NCBI GenBank assembly: GCA_014360005.1
Contig: JACIYI010000006.1
Span: 98,208 to 162,207, forward strand
Source of the DNA: Candidatus Aminicenantota bacterium
GTDB taxonomy: Bacteria; Acidobacteriota; Aminicenantia; Aminicenantales; Saccharicenantaceae
Direction: 5' to 3'
Length of the DNA: 64,000 nucleotides
The number at the start of each line of letters is the position of its first letter. Position 1 is the first letter of the stretch. Under the pieces are notes generated by a model. That model worked only from the letters and a program-made list of their open reading frames with translations, was not told the origin of the DNA and searched no databases. Positions 17,481 through 25,494 of this stretch are shown here, piece by piece. The translations under genes and the position numbers were made by a program.

Positions 17481-18026
17481 TCATGATTTAAGCTCTTTTC
17501 TTATCAGCTTCAGGGCATAGTTGACTAGCTCACTGACCTTTCTGGTGGACACCCCCAGCCTGTCCGCCACCTCGTTCCGGCTAAGCTCTTGATAATAATA
17601 TAAATAAAGGACTTCCCGGTATTTTGGCTTCAGCCTGGACAGTGCTTTTTTCACCCGGTCAGACATTTCGGCTACCTCCAGGGTTTCCTGGGGGTCAGGG
17701 AAAGGTGCCGGTTCCGGAGCATATTTCATAACCTTGGTCTTCTCTCTTATATAGTCGACTATCCGGCGGGAAGTTATGGTATAAACGAAGGTTCCCAGGG
17801 AGGATTCACCCCTGAATTCCCCGGTCTGGATCTTTTCCAGGACCTGGGACAGTATCTCTGAGGCCAGGTCTTCGCAGTCAGTATTCTGAGCCCCCAGGGC
17901 TTTCCGGACCCGAAAGGCAATGATCGGCCGGTAGCGGACAATGAGCTCCTGGATGTCCTCGTCGATTTTATGCCGCATGATTGACCTGACTGCTTCCTTA
18001 AAAGCTATTCTTGAAGAAAATACCAT
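17481..18026 (-). CDS. ECF-type RNA polymerase sigma factor
   Basis: This is a 181-residue sigma-70 family protein. Region 2 is seen in ELIVRYRPIIAFRVRKAL and CEDLASEILSQVLEKI, followed by SSLGTFVYTITSRRIVDYIREK. Region 4 is LKPKYREVLYLYYYQELSRNEVADRLGVSTRKVSELVNYALKLIRKEL, with its helix-turn-helix. The anti-sigma gene follows on the same strand. An internal ATG at 17978 (MRHKIDEDI) is an alternative start; neither start has a strong SD. Target promoters are unknown. Confidence 0.88.
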   Translation of the reverse strand: MVFSSRIAFKEAVRSIMRHKIDEDIQELIVRYRPIIAFRVRKALGAQNTDCEDLASEILSQVLEKIQTGEFRGESSLGTFVYTITSRRIVDYIREKTKVMKYAPEPAPFPDPQETLEVAEMSDRVKKALSRLKPKYREVLYLYYYQELSRNEVADRLGVSTRKVSELVNYALKLIRKELKS

Positions 18027-18100
18027 AACTAAGGTTCTTTTTTCAATTTTTTCTTTTTTAGGGCGACTAATTTTTTGCCCTCAAGGAAGCGGAGGACCAA

Positions 18101-18289
18101 ATGACGGCTGCCTTGAAGAATGAAAAAATAAAGTTTTTCCGGAGCGAAGAATCTTTCTGCCGCTACCTGGACTGGCTTACCCAGAACAAAGGTTATGTCC
18201 TGGTCGAGACCTCACCCTTGCCCAAGTCCAGAGCGGAATCCGCTTCCCGGTCATCCCTGCTCCAGGGTCAGGCTGAAAGGAACAGGTGA
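18101..18289 (+). CDS. Small conserved-context protein (62 aa), unknown function
   Basis: I do not recognise this family. A good ribosome-binding site (AGCGGAGG, ending 8 nt before the ATG) and a stop that overlaps the next ATG by one base make it a likely real gene translated together with the HD-GYP gene. The protein has an acidic/aromatic stretch (FFRSEESFCRYLDWLTQNKGY) and a Ser/Arg/Gln-rich tail, with no signal or membrane segment. The genes lie divergent to the sigma/anti-sigma pair across 74 bp, so it could be a small regulator of the HD-GYP protein. Confidence 0.6.
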   Translation: MTAALKNEKIKFFRSEESFCRYLDWLTQNKGYVLVETSPLPKSRAESASRSSLLQGQAERNR

Positions 18290-19215
18290 TGAAGGATAAT
18301 CGCCAGAAAAAATTAAGCCTGGCTGAAAACCCAGAAAGAAAAGATAAGGATATTTATTCCGCGGTGCAGGAAAACTCCAGGGTTAAGGTTTTCGACCTAA
18401 GCTGGCTTAAGACCAACTGGGACATCCAGGGCTGGGGGCAGGCGGCTTCAGCGCTGATGAACTATCCCTTCAGCTCGCCCTACGCCCTTTCCAAGATTGA
18501 GGCTTTTCTGAAAGCCAGCCGGATTCTGGACCGGCTGGAGAATGCCATGCGCCAGGAAGAATTCGCCCGCATCCCGGGTTTGAAAAAATTATTCAACGAA
18601 AGCCGCTTCTTCAATTCAGAATTGATTTATTTTCTGGCTGCCACCGACAGTCGGGAGGAAAGCCTGGGGCATTCCCGATTTGTTGCGGCCTATACCCTGC
18701 TCCTGGCTCAGAGTGCGGGCGTGAACAGCCGCCGGGCCCTGCTGGATATCGAGCGGGGGGCCCTGCTGCACGACCTGGGCAAGGTCGGGATTCCGGAAGA
18801 TATCCTGCAGAAAAAAGGCCCTCTGACTGAGGAGGAGATGGAAATAATCAAGTACCACCCTCTCATCGGCTTTGCCATGATCGAGGAATTCAGCTTCCTG
18901 CAGGGAGCGGCAGAAATCGTTCTGTTCCACCACGAGCGGTTCGACGGCACCGGCTATCCCTTCGGGCTGCAGGGTGAAGAAATTCCCTTGAGCGCCAGGC
19001 TCTTTTCCCTGGCCGATACCATAGACGCCATAACTTCTGACCGGCCCTACCGCCGCAGCCGCAGCTTCGAACAAGCCCTGGAAGAGGTCAAAGTCTGCAG
19101 CGGAACCCAGTTTGACCCGCGGCTGGTTGAAATCACTCTGTCCATCCACCCGGACAGGTGGAAGAAGACCAAAGAAAAAATCTTAAAATCCCTCAGACAG
19201 CCGGCTGTTAATTAG
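18289..19215 (+). CDS. HD-GYP domain phosphodiesterase
   Basis: HD-GYP proteins usually hydrolyse cyclic di-GMP. The 308-residue protein has the catalytic HD pair at H161/D162 (LLHDLGKVGIP), a further His in KYHPLIG, HH at 214/215 and the GYP triad at 222-224 (FHHERFDGTGYP), all metal-ligand positions present. The N-terminal 130 residues are of unknown type and have no membrane segment, so it is cytoplasmic. The ATG at 18289 has AAAGGA 7 nt upstream; a GTG three bases earlier is the alternative. It forms an operon with the preceding 62-aa gene. Confidence 0.9.
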   Translation: MKDNRQKKLSLAENPERKDKDIYSAVQENSRVKVFDLSWLKTNWDIQGWGQAASALMNYPFSSPYALSKIEAFLKASRILDRLENAMRQEEFARIPGLKKLFNESRFFNSELIYFLAATDSREESLGHSRFVAAYTLLLAQSAGVNSRRALLDIERGALLHDLGKVGIPEDILQKKGPLTEEEMEIIKYHPLIGFAMIEEFSFLQGAAEIVLFHHERFDGTGYPFGLQGEEIPLSARLFSLADTIDAITSDRPYRRSRSFEQALEEVKVCSGTQFDPRLVEITLSIHPDRWKKTKEKILKSLRQPAVN

Positions 19216-19234
19216 AAGCTGTCCTAAGATTCTT

Positions 19235-21580
19235 TCAGGTTTTTTCCTCTTTGCCCCGGACTTTTTGCTTTTCCTTGAAATAGGTCTTGGGGTCAACCAG
19301 GATTTCCCTGGGTTTAGCTCCCTCAGAAGGGCCGATGAGGCCTTCCATCTCCATCTGGTCTATTATTCTTGAGGCCCGGGCGTAGCCCAGCTTCAATTTC
19401 CGCTGGAGGTAGGAAGCCGAGGCCTGACCGGTGGCCAGCACCAGCTCTACCGCCCGGTCAAACAGCTCATCCTTCTCTCCCAGCTCTCCCTCCAGCGTCA
19501 GGTCTCCGGTCCGTTTGAGGATCTGCATGATCCGGTCGTCGTATTCAGGTTGACCCTGTTCTCTCACGAATTTGACCAGACGCTGGACCTCCGGAATGGA
19601 GACATAGGCGCAGTGCAATCTGATCAGGCGCGGGTAGTTGGGGGGCATGAACAGCATATCTCCCAGGCCCAGAAGTTTTTCCGCCCCGACCGTATCGATG
19701 ATAACCCGGGAATCAATTTTGGACGGTACCTTGAAGGCAATCCGGCTGTTGAAGTTATTCTTGATGGTCCCGGTGATCACGTCAATCGAAGGACGCTGGG
19801 TAGCCATCACCAGATGGATGCCTACGGCCCGGGCCAGCTGGGCCAGGCGTCCGATGCAGTATTCCACGTCCTGGGGACTGGTCATCATCAGTTCGGCCAG
19901 CTCATCAATGATTATGACAATATAGGGCAGCGGTTTGAGCTTCTGTTTTTCTTCTTCGCTCAGCTTACCCTTTTTCTGCTCCAGCAGAGTTTTGACCTGC
20001 TGGTTGTACTGCTCGATATTCCTGACCTTCATCTGTCCCAGCTGCCGCAGCCTCTCTTCCATTCTCTTCACGGCATCCATCAGGATGATTCCGGCCTTCT
20101 TGGAATCGTTGACCACCGGGGCCAGCAGGTGGGGTATGCCGTCATACAGGGTGAATTCCAGGCGCTTGGGGTCGATCAGGATAAGCTTGACCTCCTCGGG
20201 CGTAGCCTTGTAGAGGATGCTGGCAATCAGGGCATTAAGAGCCACACTCTTACCGGTGCCGGTGGCCCCGGCTATCAGCAGGTGGGGCATGATGGCCAGG
20301 TCGGTAATGTAGACATCGCCGTGAACGGTTTTGCCCAGGGCGAAGGTCAGCTTGGAAGCTGAATTCTGAAATTTCTCGGACTGGATGATGTCCCGGAGCT
20401 TTATTATCTCCCTTTTGTTATTGGGAATTTCAATGCCCAGCGAGGATTTCCCCGGGATGCGCTGAATGCGAACAGCCTCGGCTTCCAGGGCCAGCGACAG
20501 TTCTTCACTCAGGCTGGCCACCTGGCTGACTTTAATCCCGGCGTCGGGGAAAAATTCGTAGGTGGTGATGACCGGGCCCGGGTGATACTCGCGCACCTCT
20601 CCAGACACCTTGAATTCCAGCAGCTTTTCTTCTATTCGCCGCTTTTTCTCAAAAAGCTCATTGCGGTCTATCTTTTCCGTGGGCTTGCCGGGGTCCAGGA
20701 GGTTGAATGGCGGAAAACGGTAATCGCCGGACTTCCTCAGGTCGGGCAGAAGCATTTTTTCTTCCGGCGCTTCCCGCTCTTTCTTCCTCAGCCCGGCGGC
20801 TGGCTTTTCCACCGACCTGGGTGGCTTTTTATCCCGGCCAGTTTCAATCTGCTCGACTGCAATCTCCCGGCGCCCGGACTCGGTCAGGGTCATAGTTTTG
20901 TCGGGAACTGGCTTTTCCCGGGCCGTTTTTTCTTCCAGCCGCCTTTTCATCCTTTCCTGCTGCCGCTGGCTGATTTTAATAATGACCTGGCTGGTGGTGG
21001 TCCGGAAAAAGCGGTTAAAGAAACTGACGGTTCGGGCCAGGCTCCAGTGAGTGGTAAAAATAAGGAGAAGGGCCAGAAGACAGAGCAGGATAATGAAAGT
21101 ACCCGTATGATTCAGGTAGCGGACGAAAAAGTTGTTGATGAGCTCTCCCAGCAGGCCGCCGGCCGGAAAATCTTTGCCCATCCAGGGGACCCTTTCCAGC
21201 ACCAGAATTAAAAGCGGCGAAAGCACCAGCAGGTACAGCAGGCTGGCCAGCGACCGCCGCAACAATAACCGGGATTGGCCGGGGAAAAGGCTGCGCAGTC
21301 CCAGGTAAGCCAGGGCCAGGGGTAGAAAAAGGGCGATCAAACCGAAAATCTGGAGCAGGCTTTCAGCCAGATGGGCGCCGAGCTTGCCAGCAAAATTATG
21401 GACCCGGTGCCCGGGCGGCGGGGTGTTGGCCCAGGAGGGGTCAGCCGGGTCGTAGCTGAACAGGCTGATGGCGGCGAAGACAGCCAGGAATATCAGAACC
21501 AGGGAAATGACTTCGGCCAGAATCTTACTCTTCTGGCGCTCTTTATTTTCGGTCTTCTTTACCTTTTTTGCTCTGGCCAT
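19235..21580 (-). CDS. ftsK: DNA translocase FtsK/SpoIIIE
   Basis: FtsK is the septal DNA pump that clears chromosome ends during division. The 781-residue protein has a four-helix membrane domain (about residues 20-185), a short charged linker (about 190-290) and a RecA-like motor. Walker A is IAGATGTGKSVALNAL, Walker B is PYIVIIIDELAELMM. The C-terminal winged-helix gamma domain (ATGQASASYLQRKLKLGYARASRIIDQME) reads directional sequences. The short linker resembles SpoIIIE rather than E. coli FtsK. The start has no SD and lies 8 nt after an extended -10 element. Confidence 0.96.
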   Translation of the reverse strand: MARAKKVKKTENKERQKSKILAEVISLVLIFLAVFAAISLFSYDPADPSWANTPPPGHRVHNFAGKLGAHLAESLLQIFGLIALFLPLALAYLGLRSLFPGQSRLLLRRSLASLLYLLVLSPLLILVLERVPWMGKDFPAGGLLGELINNFFVRYLNHTGTFIILLCLLALLLIFTTHWSLARTVSFFNRFFRTTTSQVIIKISQRQQERMKRRLEEKTAREKPVPDKTMTLTESGRREIAVEQIETGRDKKPPRSVEKPAAGLRKKEREAPEEKMLLPDLRKSGDYRFPPFNLLDPGKPTEKIDRNELFEKKRRIEEKLLEFKVSGEVREYHPGPVITTYEFFPDAGIKVSQVASLSEELSLALEAEAVRIQRIPGKSSLGIEIPNNKREIIKLRDIIQSEKFQNSASKLTFALGKTVHGDVYITDLAIMPHLLIAGATGTGKSVALNALIASILYKATPEEVKLILIDPKRLEFTLYDGIPHLLAPVVNDSKKAGIILMDAVKRMEERLRQLGQMKVRNIEQYNQQVKTLLEQKKGKLSEEEKQKLKPLPYIVIIIDELAELMMTSPQDVEYCIGRLAQLARAVGIHLVMATQRPSIDVITGTIKNNFNSRIAFKVPSKIDSRVIIDTVGAEKLLGLGDMLFMPPNYPRLIRLHCAYVSIPEVQRLVKFVREQGQPEYDDRIMQILKRTGDLTLEGELGEKDELFDRAVELVLATGQASASYLQRKLKLGYARASRIIDQMEMEGLIGPSEGAKPREILVDPKTYFKEKQKVRGKEEKT

Positions 21581-21588
21581 TTTTTCTG

Positions 21589-21594
21589 ATTATA
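21589..21594 (-). promoter_or_regulatory. Extended -10 element of ftsK, adjacent to the start codon
   Basis: On the minus strand TGCTATAAT (an extended -10 with perfect TATAAT) ends 8 nt before the ftsK ATG. The -35 at 17 nt (TGAAAA) is poor, as expected for extended -10 promoters. Transcription would begin within about 2 nt of the ATG, so the mRNA is probably leaderless. Confidence 0.5.
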
Positions 21595-21614
21595 GCACAG
21601 GCAGCGGCCGCTTT

Positions 21615-22454
21615 TCACCGTCCGCCGCGGTTTTCCGGGAGAAACTTCCGGCCCTTCAAATACTCGTATATGGCGAAGAGGCTGTCCGACGGTAAGTCCT
21701 CGGCTCTGATTTTTTCCTCTATGGATAGATTTTTGAGAATTTTATTGATTTGTTCTTTCTGGTAGCCGGCGCCCTCCAGGTTCCGGGCCAGGGTTTTCCG
21801 CCGCTGGCCAAAGATAATCTTGAGAAAGTCAAAAAAATCCTGTTCCAGCTCAGCCGGAAAAAAGACAGGCTTCGTTCTGGTCTGGAAAAGAACACAGGCC
21901 GAGTCAACTCTGGGCGGCGGGCTGAAGGCCCCCGGCCCGACCTGAAACAAGAGACGGCAGTCAAAGTAATTCTGCAACAATATGGACAGAGGAGAATATT
22001 TCTTGCTGCCTGGACCGGCCGTTATCCTCTGGGCCACCTCTTTCTGGAAGAGGAAGACGGCTCTTTCCACCATGGCTTTGACCTCGAGCAGAACGAACAG
22101 GATCTGGCTGGAAATATGATAGGGGAGATTTCCGGCCAGCTTAATGGTTTCTCCCTCGCGGCGGTAACGGTCGATGATTCTGGCCAGGTCCAGTTTAAGG
22201 ATGTCGCCGCTTATGACTTCAACATTATCTGGCTTTTTTTTCTCCAGGCCCTCCACCAAAGAATAATCTTTCTCTATGGCCAGTAACCGTCCGGCTCTCC
22301 GGGCCAGGGGAAAAGTCAGGGCTCCCTGACCAGGACCGATTTCTACCACCAGGTCTTCAGGCCCTGGCTCCAGGGCATCGACAATTTTTAGCAGGATTCT
22401 TTTTTCATGAAGAAAGTGCTGGCCCAGCAACTGCCTCCTGGTTTTCCTGCCCAC
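21615..22454 (-). CDS. rsmA: 16S rRNA (adenine1518/1519-N6) dimethyltransferase
   Basis: RsmA (KsgA) dimethylates two adenines in the 3' hairpin of 16S rRNA late in 30S assembly. The 279-residue protein starts RQLLGQHFLHEKRIL, has the SAM-binding motif VEIGPGQGALTFPLA and the catalytic motif GNLPYHISSQIL, all diagnostic. The start is GTG at 22454 with GAAGG 6 nt upstream. It lies 65 bp after the symporter gene on the same strand and 34 bp before ftsK. Confidence 0.95.
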   Translation of the reverse strand: MGRKTRRQLLGQHFLHEKRILLKIVDALEPGPEDLVVEIGPGQGALTFPLARRAGRLLAIEKDYSLVEGLEKKKPDNVEVISGDILKLDLARIIDRYRREGETIKLAGNLPYHISSQILFVLLEVKAMVERAVFLFQKEVAQRITAGPGSKKYSPLSILLQNYFDCRLLFQVGPGAFSPPPRVDSACVLFQTRTKPVFFPAELEQDFFDFLKIIFGQRRKTLARNLEGAGYQKEQINKILKNLSIEEKIRAEDLPSDSLFAIYEYLKGRKFLPENRGGR

Positions 22455-22519
22455 AGGTTACCTTCCCTTCTAAGCCATGTATCTTGACCCGAATTGTATC
22501 GACCGGTAAGTTTAATTTT

Positions 22520-23755
22520 TCAGCCGGGCGGAGTTTTTTCCTCTGAGCGATGAATGACAACCGAAGCGGCCATGTTACCAACCATGTTGACCGTCGTCCG
22601 GCACATGTCAAGCAACCGGTCCACTCCGAGGATTAAGGCCACCCCTTCCAGCGGAATGCCAATCTGCTTGAGAACCATGGCCAGCATAATCATGCCGGCT
22701 CCGGGCACTCCGGCGGTGCCGATGGAAGCCAGGATGGCCATGAGGACTATGGTGGCCTGGGCGGTCAGGCTCAGCGGGATGCCGTAAATCTGAGCGATGA
22801 ACACAGCGGCTACTCCCTGGTACAGAGCTGTGCCGTCCATGTTGATGGTGGCGCCCAGGGGGACAACGAAACTGGAATATTCTTTTTTGACCTTGAGCTG
22901 GTCCAGGGATTCCAGGGCCACCGGTATGGTGGCATTGGAGCTCGAGGTGGAAAAGGCAATCAACATGGCATCCGAGGCGCTCTTGAAGAAACGGCCCGGC
23001 TTCAACCCTCCCAGAAATCTAACCAGCAGCCCGTCAATGACCAGAGCTTGGAAGCTCAGGCCGAGTATTGTTACCAGGGCGTATTTCAACAGCGTCAGCA
23101 GAATACCCAGCCCGAACTGGCCGATGATGGAAGCCAGAAGGGCCAGGACACCGTACGGTGCAAACTTCATCACCAGATTGACCACCTGCAGCACCGTTTC
23201 GTTAATGCCTTCGAAAAAATTCAGGATAGGCTTTGATTTTTCCGGGGTGATGAGACTTAGGCACAGGCCGAAAATCAGGGCCAGGAAAATGACCTGGAGC
23301 ATTTCTCCTTCGGCCATGGCCTTGATGGGGTTGGTCGGCACGATGTTGACCAGCACGGAAATAAGGGAGGGCTTTTCCTGGACGACGGCGATTTTGCTCT
23401 GGGCCGCCTGCTGGTAATTCTTGAAGAGCTCCTGCTTGACCTGTTCATTGAGGCCAGCACCTGGTTGTAACAGATTAGCAGCCAGGAGTCCGATGGTGAT
23501 GGCTATGGCAGTGGTCAGGGTAAAGTAGAGAAAGGTCTTGAGTCCGACCCGCCCTAATTTCTTGATATCTCCGAGGCTGGCTGTACCCAGGGCCAGCGAG
23601 AAGAAGACCAGCGGGACGACCACCATGGTAATCAGCCGTATGAAAATTGTGCCCACAAACTCTATGTTTCTGGCTCTGGGCCCAAAGATCAGGCCAATCA
23701 CCACTCCCAGGAAGAGTCCCATAAAGATTTTGGTGTGAAGGGGTACCTTTTTCAT
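22520..23755 (-). CDS. Dicarboxylate/amino acid:cation symporter (DAACS family)
   Basis: The 411-residue inner-membrane transporter belongs to the GltP/DctA family (sodium- or proton-coupled uptake of glutamate, aspartate or C4-dicarboxylates). It has multiple hydrophobic helices, the serine-rich re-entrant loop AFSTSSSNATIPVAL, and the substrate/cation motif NMDGTALYQGVAAVFIAQ, followed by GVPGAGMIML and the terminal GVDRLLDMCRTTVNMVGN. The catalytic core is intact. The choice between glutamate and dicarboxylate cannot be made safely from sequence. AAGGAG precedes the start. Confidence 0.92.
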   Translation of the reverse strand: MKKVPLHTKIFMGLFLGVVIGLIFGPRARNIEFVGTIFIRLITMVVVPLVFFSLALGTASLGDIKKLGRVGLKTFLYFTLTTAIAITIGLLAANLLQPGAGLNEQVKQELFKNYQQAAQSKIAVVQEKPSLISVLVNIVPTNPIKAMAEGEMLQVIFLALIFGLCLSLITPEKSKPILNFFEGINETVLQVVNLVMKFAPYGVLALLASIIGQFGLGILLTLLKYALVTILGLSFQALVIDGLLVRFLGGLKPGRFFKSASDAMLIAFSTSSSNATIPVALESLDQLKVKKEYSSFVVPLGATINMDGTALYQGVAAVFIAQIYGIPLSLTAQATIVLMAILASIGTAGVPGAGMIMLAMVLKQIGIPLEGVALILGVDRLLDMCRTTVNMVGNMAASVVIHRSEEKTPPG

Positions 23756-23800
23756 CTTCCAGCCTTCTCCTTTTCGACAGGCAAGAGAACAACAGAGTGT

Positions 23801-23830
23801 TTTATATGCTAAAAGCTGCCTGCCTGTAAA
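23801..23830 (-). promoter_or_regulatory. Promoter of the symporter gene (TTTACA-N18-TATAAA)
   Basis: On the minus strand TTTACA (plus 23825-23830) and TATAAA (plus 23801-23806) are separated by 18 nt. Transcription would start near 23794, giving a leader of about 40 nt with an AAGGAG site. The -35 lies 12 bp from the first copy of the 36-bp repeat. Confidence 0.55.
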
Positions 23831-23842
23831 GCCCTAGCTTGA

Positions 23843-23878
23843 GGAAGGGGGAAAGCGAAGCGGTTCCCCCTCCGAGTT
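23843..23878. repeat. 36-bp direct repeat, copy 1
   Basis: This 36-bp sequence recurs without a mismatch at 24128-24163, 285 bp away in the same orientation. It contains the short inverted repeat GGGGGAA/TTCCCCC around a GC-rich 10-nt centre, so each copy can fold as a hairpin. Confidence 0.85.
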
Positions 23879-24127
23879 ACAGGCGGCGTATATTGTATTT
23901 CACGCAGGAACATCAAGCCGCCTGTGGGGGAGCCGAGGGGGTATGACCCCTCGGTCGCAGGGCGCTGGCTGGAAGCCGCGCCCGTTAACATTCCGGAAAC
24001 GGCTGAAACCAGAATCAATTTGTATTTTATTAATCCCCCTTGCCCCCTTGGAGAATCAAGGGGGGACAGAGGTATCCGTTTCCGGAGCGGTCGGTGGCAG
24101 AGAGGCCAACCGAGTTGGCCGAGCGTC
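23879..24127. other. Non-coding hairpin-rich segment between the two repeat copies
   Basis: No supportable gene. Three perfect hairpins can be read: CCGAGGGG/CCCCTCGG (23933-23954, 6-nt loop), CCCCCTTG/CAAGGGGG (24043-24064, 6-nt loop) and GGCCAAC/GTTGGCC (24104-24120, 3-nt loop). CCGGAAACGG near 23993 is the exact inverse of CCGTTTCCGG near 24076, so the middle could fold as one long arm. Open frames here are repeat translations and show no protein-like features. The unit looks like an intergenic repeat element rather than decayed coding sequence. Confidence 0.55.
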
Positions 24128-24163
24128 GGAAGGGGGAAAGCGAAGCGGTTCCCCCTCCGAGTT
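24128..24163. repeat. 36-bp direct repeat, copy 2
   Basis: Identical to 23843-23878. Its last two bases form the first two bases of the TTGACA -35 element of the next gene, so the element edge abuts a promoter. Confidence 0.85.
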
Positions 24164-24191
24164 GACATTGCCTTCTACCTTACACTAAAAT
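24162..24191 (+). promoter_or_regulatory. Promoter of the receiver gene (TTGACA-N18-TAAAAT)
   Basis: TTGACA at 24162-24167 and TAAAAT at 24186-24191 are separated by 18 nt. The start would be near 24198, which excludes the upstream TTG at 24196 as start codon and favours the ATG at 24205. Confidence 0.6.
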
Positions 24192-24204
24192 TCCCTTGAC
24201 AGAA

Positions 24205-24648
24205 ATGAATGGAAAGAAAATCCTGATCGTCGATTATGAACCGTCTTCCCTGGAAAGCCTAGCCAGGATCCTGAAAAATATGAAGGTCCAGGTCATCCAG
24301 GCCACCGACGGAGCCCAGGCCTATGACCTTTTCAAGGAAGAAAAACCTGACCTGGTCATCCTGGAGGCCATCCTGCCCAAACTGCACGGGTTCGACTTAA
24401 CCCGGAAAATTGTTCAGGATTCTCAGGGAACGGTGCCGGTTATCATCCTGACTGGTCTTTATAAAGGGCCCCAGTACAAGCACGAGGCGGTGGCCAACCT
24501 CGGGGCAGCCGAATACCTGGAAAAGCCGGTCAACCCCGACGTGCTGCTGGAAATCGTCAGTCGGCTGCTCAGCGCCGAGGAAGAAATTGAGGACATTCTG
24601 CCCGATCCCGATTCCGTCTTAACCCTCATCCAACCCAAGGGGAAATAG
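24205..24648 (+). CDS. Stand-alone receiver-domain protein with Glu at the phospho-acceptor site
   Basis: The 147-residue protein is a CheY-like receiver followed by a short acidic tail with no output domain. The fold pattern is clear: KKILIVDYEP, PDLVILEAILP, VIILTG (T83) and AAEYLEKPV (K107). The phospho-acceptor Asp is replaced by Glu54, and the second acidic residue of the metal pocket by Tyr11. It is therefore likely a pseudo-receiver, possibly a constitutive phospho-mimic. It precedes accD by 42 bp on the same strand, with its own strong promoter. The partner is unknown. Confidence 0.85.
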   Translation: MNGKKILIVDYEPSSLESLARILKNMKVQVIQATDGAQAYDLFKEEKPDLVILEAILPKLHGFDLTRKIVQDSQGTVPVIILTGLYKGPQYKHEAVANLGAAEYLEKPVNPDVLLEIVSRLLSAEEEIEDILPDPDSVLTLIQPKGK

Positions 24649-24690
24649 AGACAACAGATCATTTTTTGGGAGAGTCAAGGAGGCTTGGTA

Positions 24691-25488
24691 ATGAACGAAG
24701 GCTTGTGGACACGTTGCAATAATTGCCAGAAAATCCTTTACAAGCAGGACATCATAGATAATCTCAAGGTTTGCCCTCAGTGCAATTATCATTTCCGCCT
24801 GGGTGCGCTGGAGCGCCTGCGGCAGCTTTTCGACGACGGTCAGTTTGAGCTCCTAGACCAGAATATCTATCCCGTAGATTTCCTGGGTTTCCAGGACCAG
24901 CAGCTCTACGCCGTCCGGCTGGAAGAAAGCCAGAAGAAAACCAGCCTGCCCGAAGCCATCGTAACTGCCCGGGGCACCATCGGCGGTCTGCCGGTTCTAA
25001 TCCAGGCCATGGAGTTTAGCTTCATGGGCGGCAGCATGGGTTCGGTGGTAGGGGAAAAGGTAGCCCGGGCTGCCGAACGGGCCGTTGAAGAAAAACTTCC
25101 CCTGATTATCGTTTCCTGTTCCGGCGGGGCCAGGATGCAGGAAGGCATGATGTCTCTGATGCAGATGATCAAAACGGCCGCGGCCCTGGCCCGGTTGTCT
25201 GAAGCCCGGCTTCCATATATTTCCGTTCTGGCGGACCCCACTACCGGTGGAACCACGGCCAGCTTCGCCATGCTGGGCGATATCAACATAGCCGAGCCCA
25301 ATGCCCTGATCGGCTTTGCCGGACCGAGAGTAATTGAGCAGACCATAAAGGAAAAGTTACCGAAAGGCTTTCAACGGGCCGAGTTCCTCCTGGCCCACGG
25401 GATGCTGGATGACGTAGTCGAAAGAAAATATCTCCGCAACTATCTGATAAAAGCCCTGCGCCTTTTCCTGAACAAGCCGCAGCCATAA
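24691..25488 (+). CDS. accD: Acetyl-CoA carboxylase carboxyltransferase beta subunit
   Basis: AccD, with AccA, transfers the carboxyl group from biotin to acetyl-CoA in the first step of fatty acid synthesis. The ATG at 24691 follows a perfect AAGGAGG by 7 nt. The 265-residue protein has the N-terminal zinc ribbon CNNC...CPQC and the crotonase-type core, with FMGGSMGSVVGEKV, SCSGGARMQEGM, PTTGGTTASFAMLGD and GFAGPRVIEQT. accA is not in the window. folC starts 6 bp downstream, a common accD-folC pairing. Confidence 0.96.
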   Translation: MNEGLWTRCNNCQKILYKQDIIDNLKVCPQCNYHFRLGALERLRQLFDDGQFELLDQNIYPVDFLGFQDQQLYAVRLEESQKKTSLPEAIVTARGTIGGLPVLIQAMEFSFMGGSMGSVVGEKVARAAERAVEEKLPLIIVSCSGGARMQEGMMSLMQMIKTAAALARLSEARLPYISVLADPTTGGTTASFAMLGDINIAEPNALIGFAGPRVIEQTIKEKLPKGFQRAEFLLAHGMLDDVVERKYLRNYLIKALRLFLNKPQP

Positions 25489-25494
25489 CATCAT

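Noticed and set aside
23809..24199. Overlapping open frames of 81-119 codons on both strands in the repeat segment
   Set aside because: They translate the 36-bp repeats and hairpins (for example repeated TRRGNRFAFPLP), have no SD and no protein-like features.
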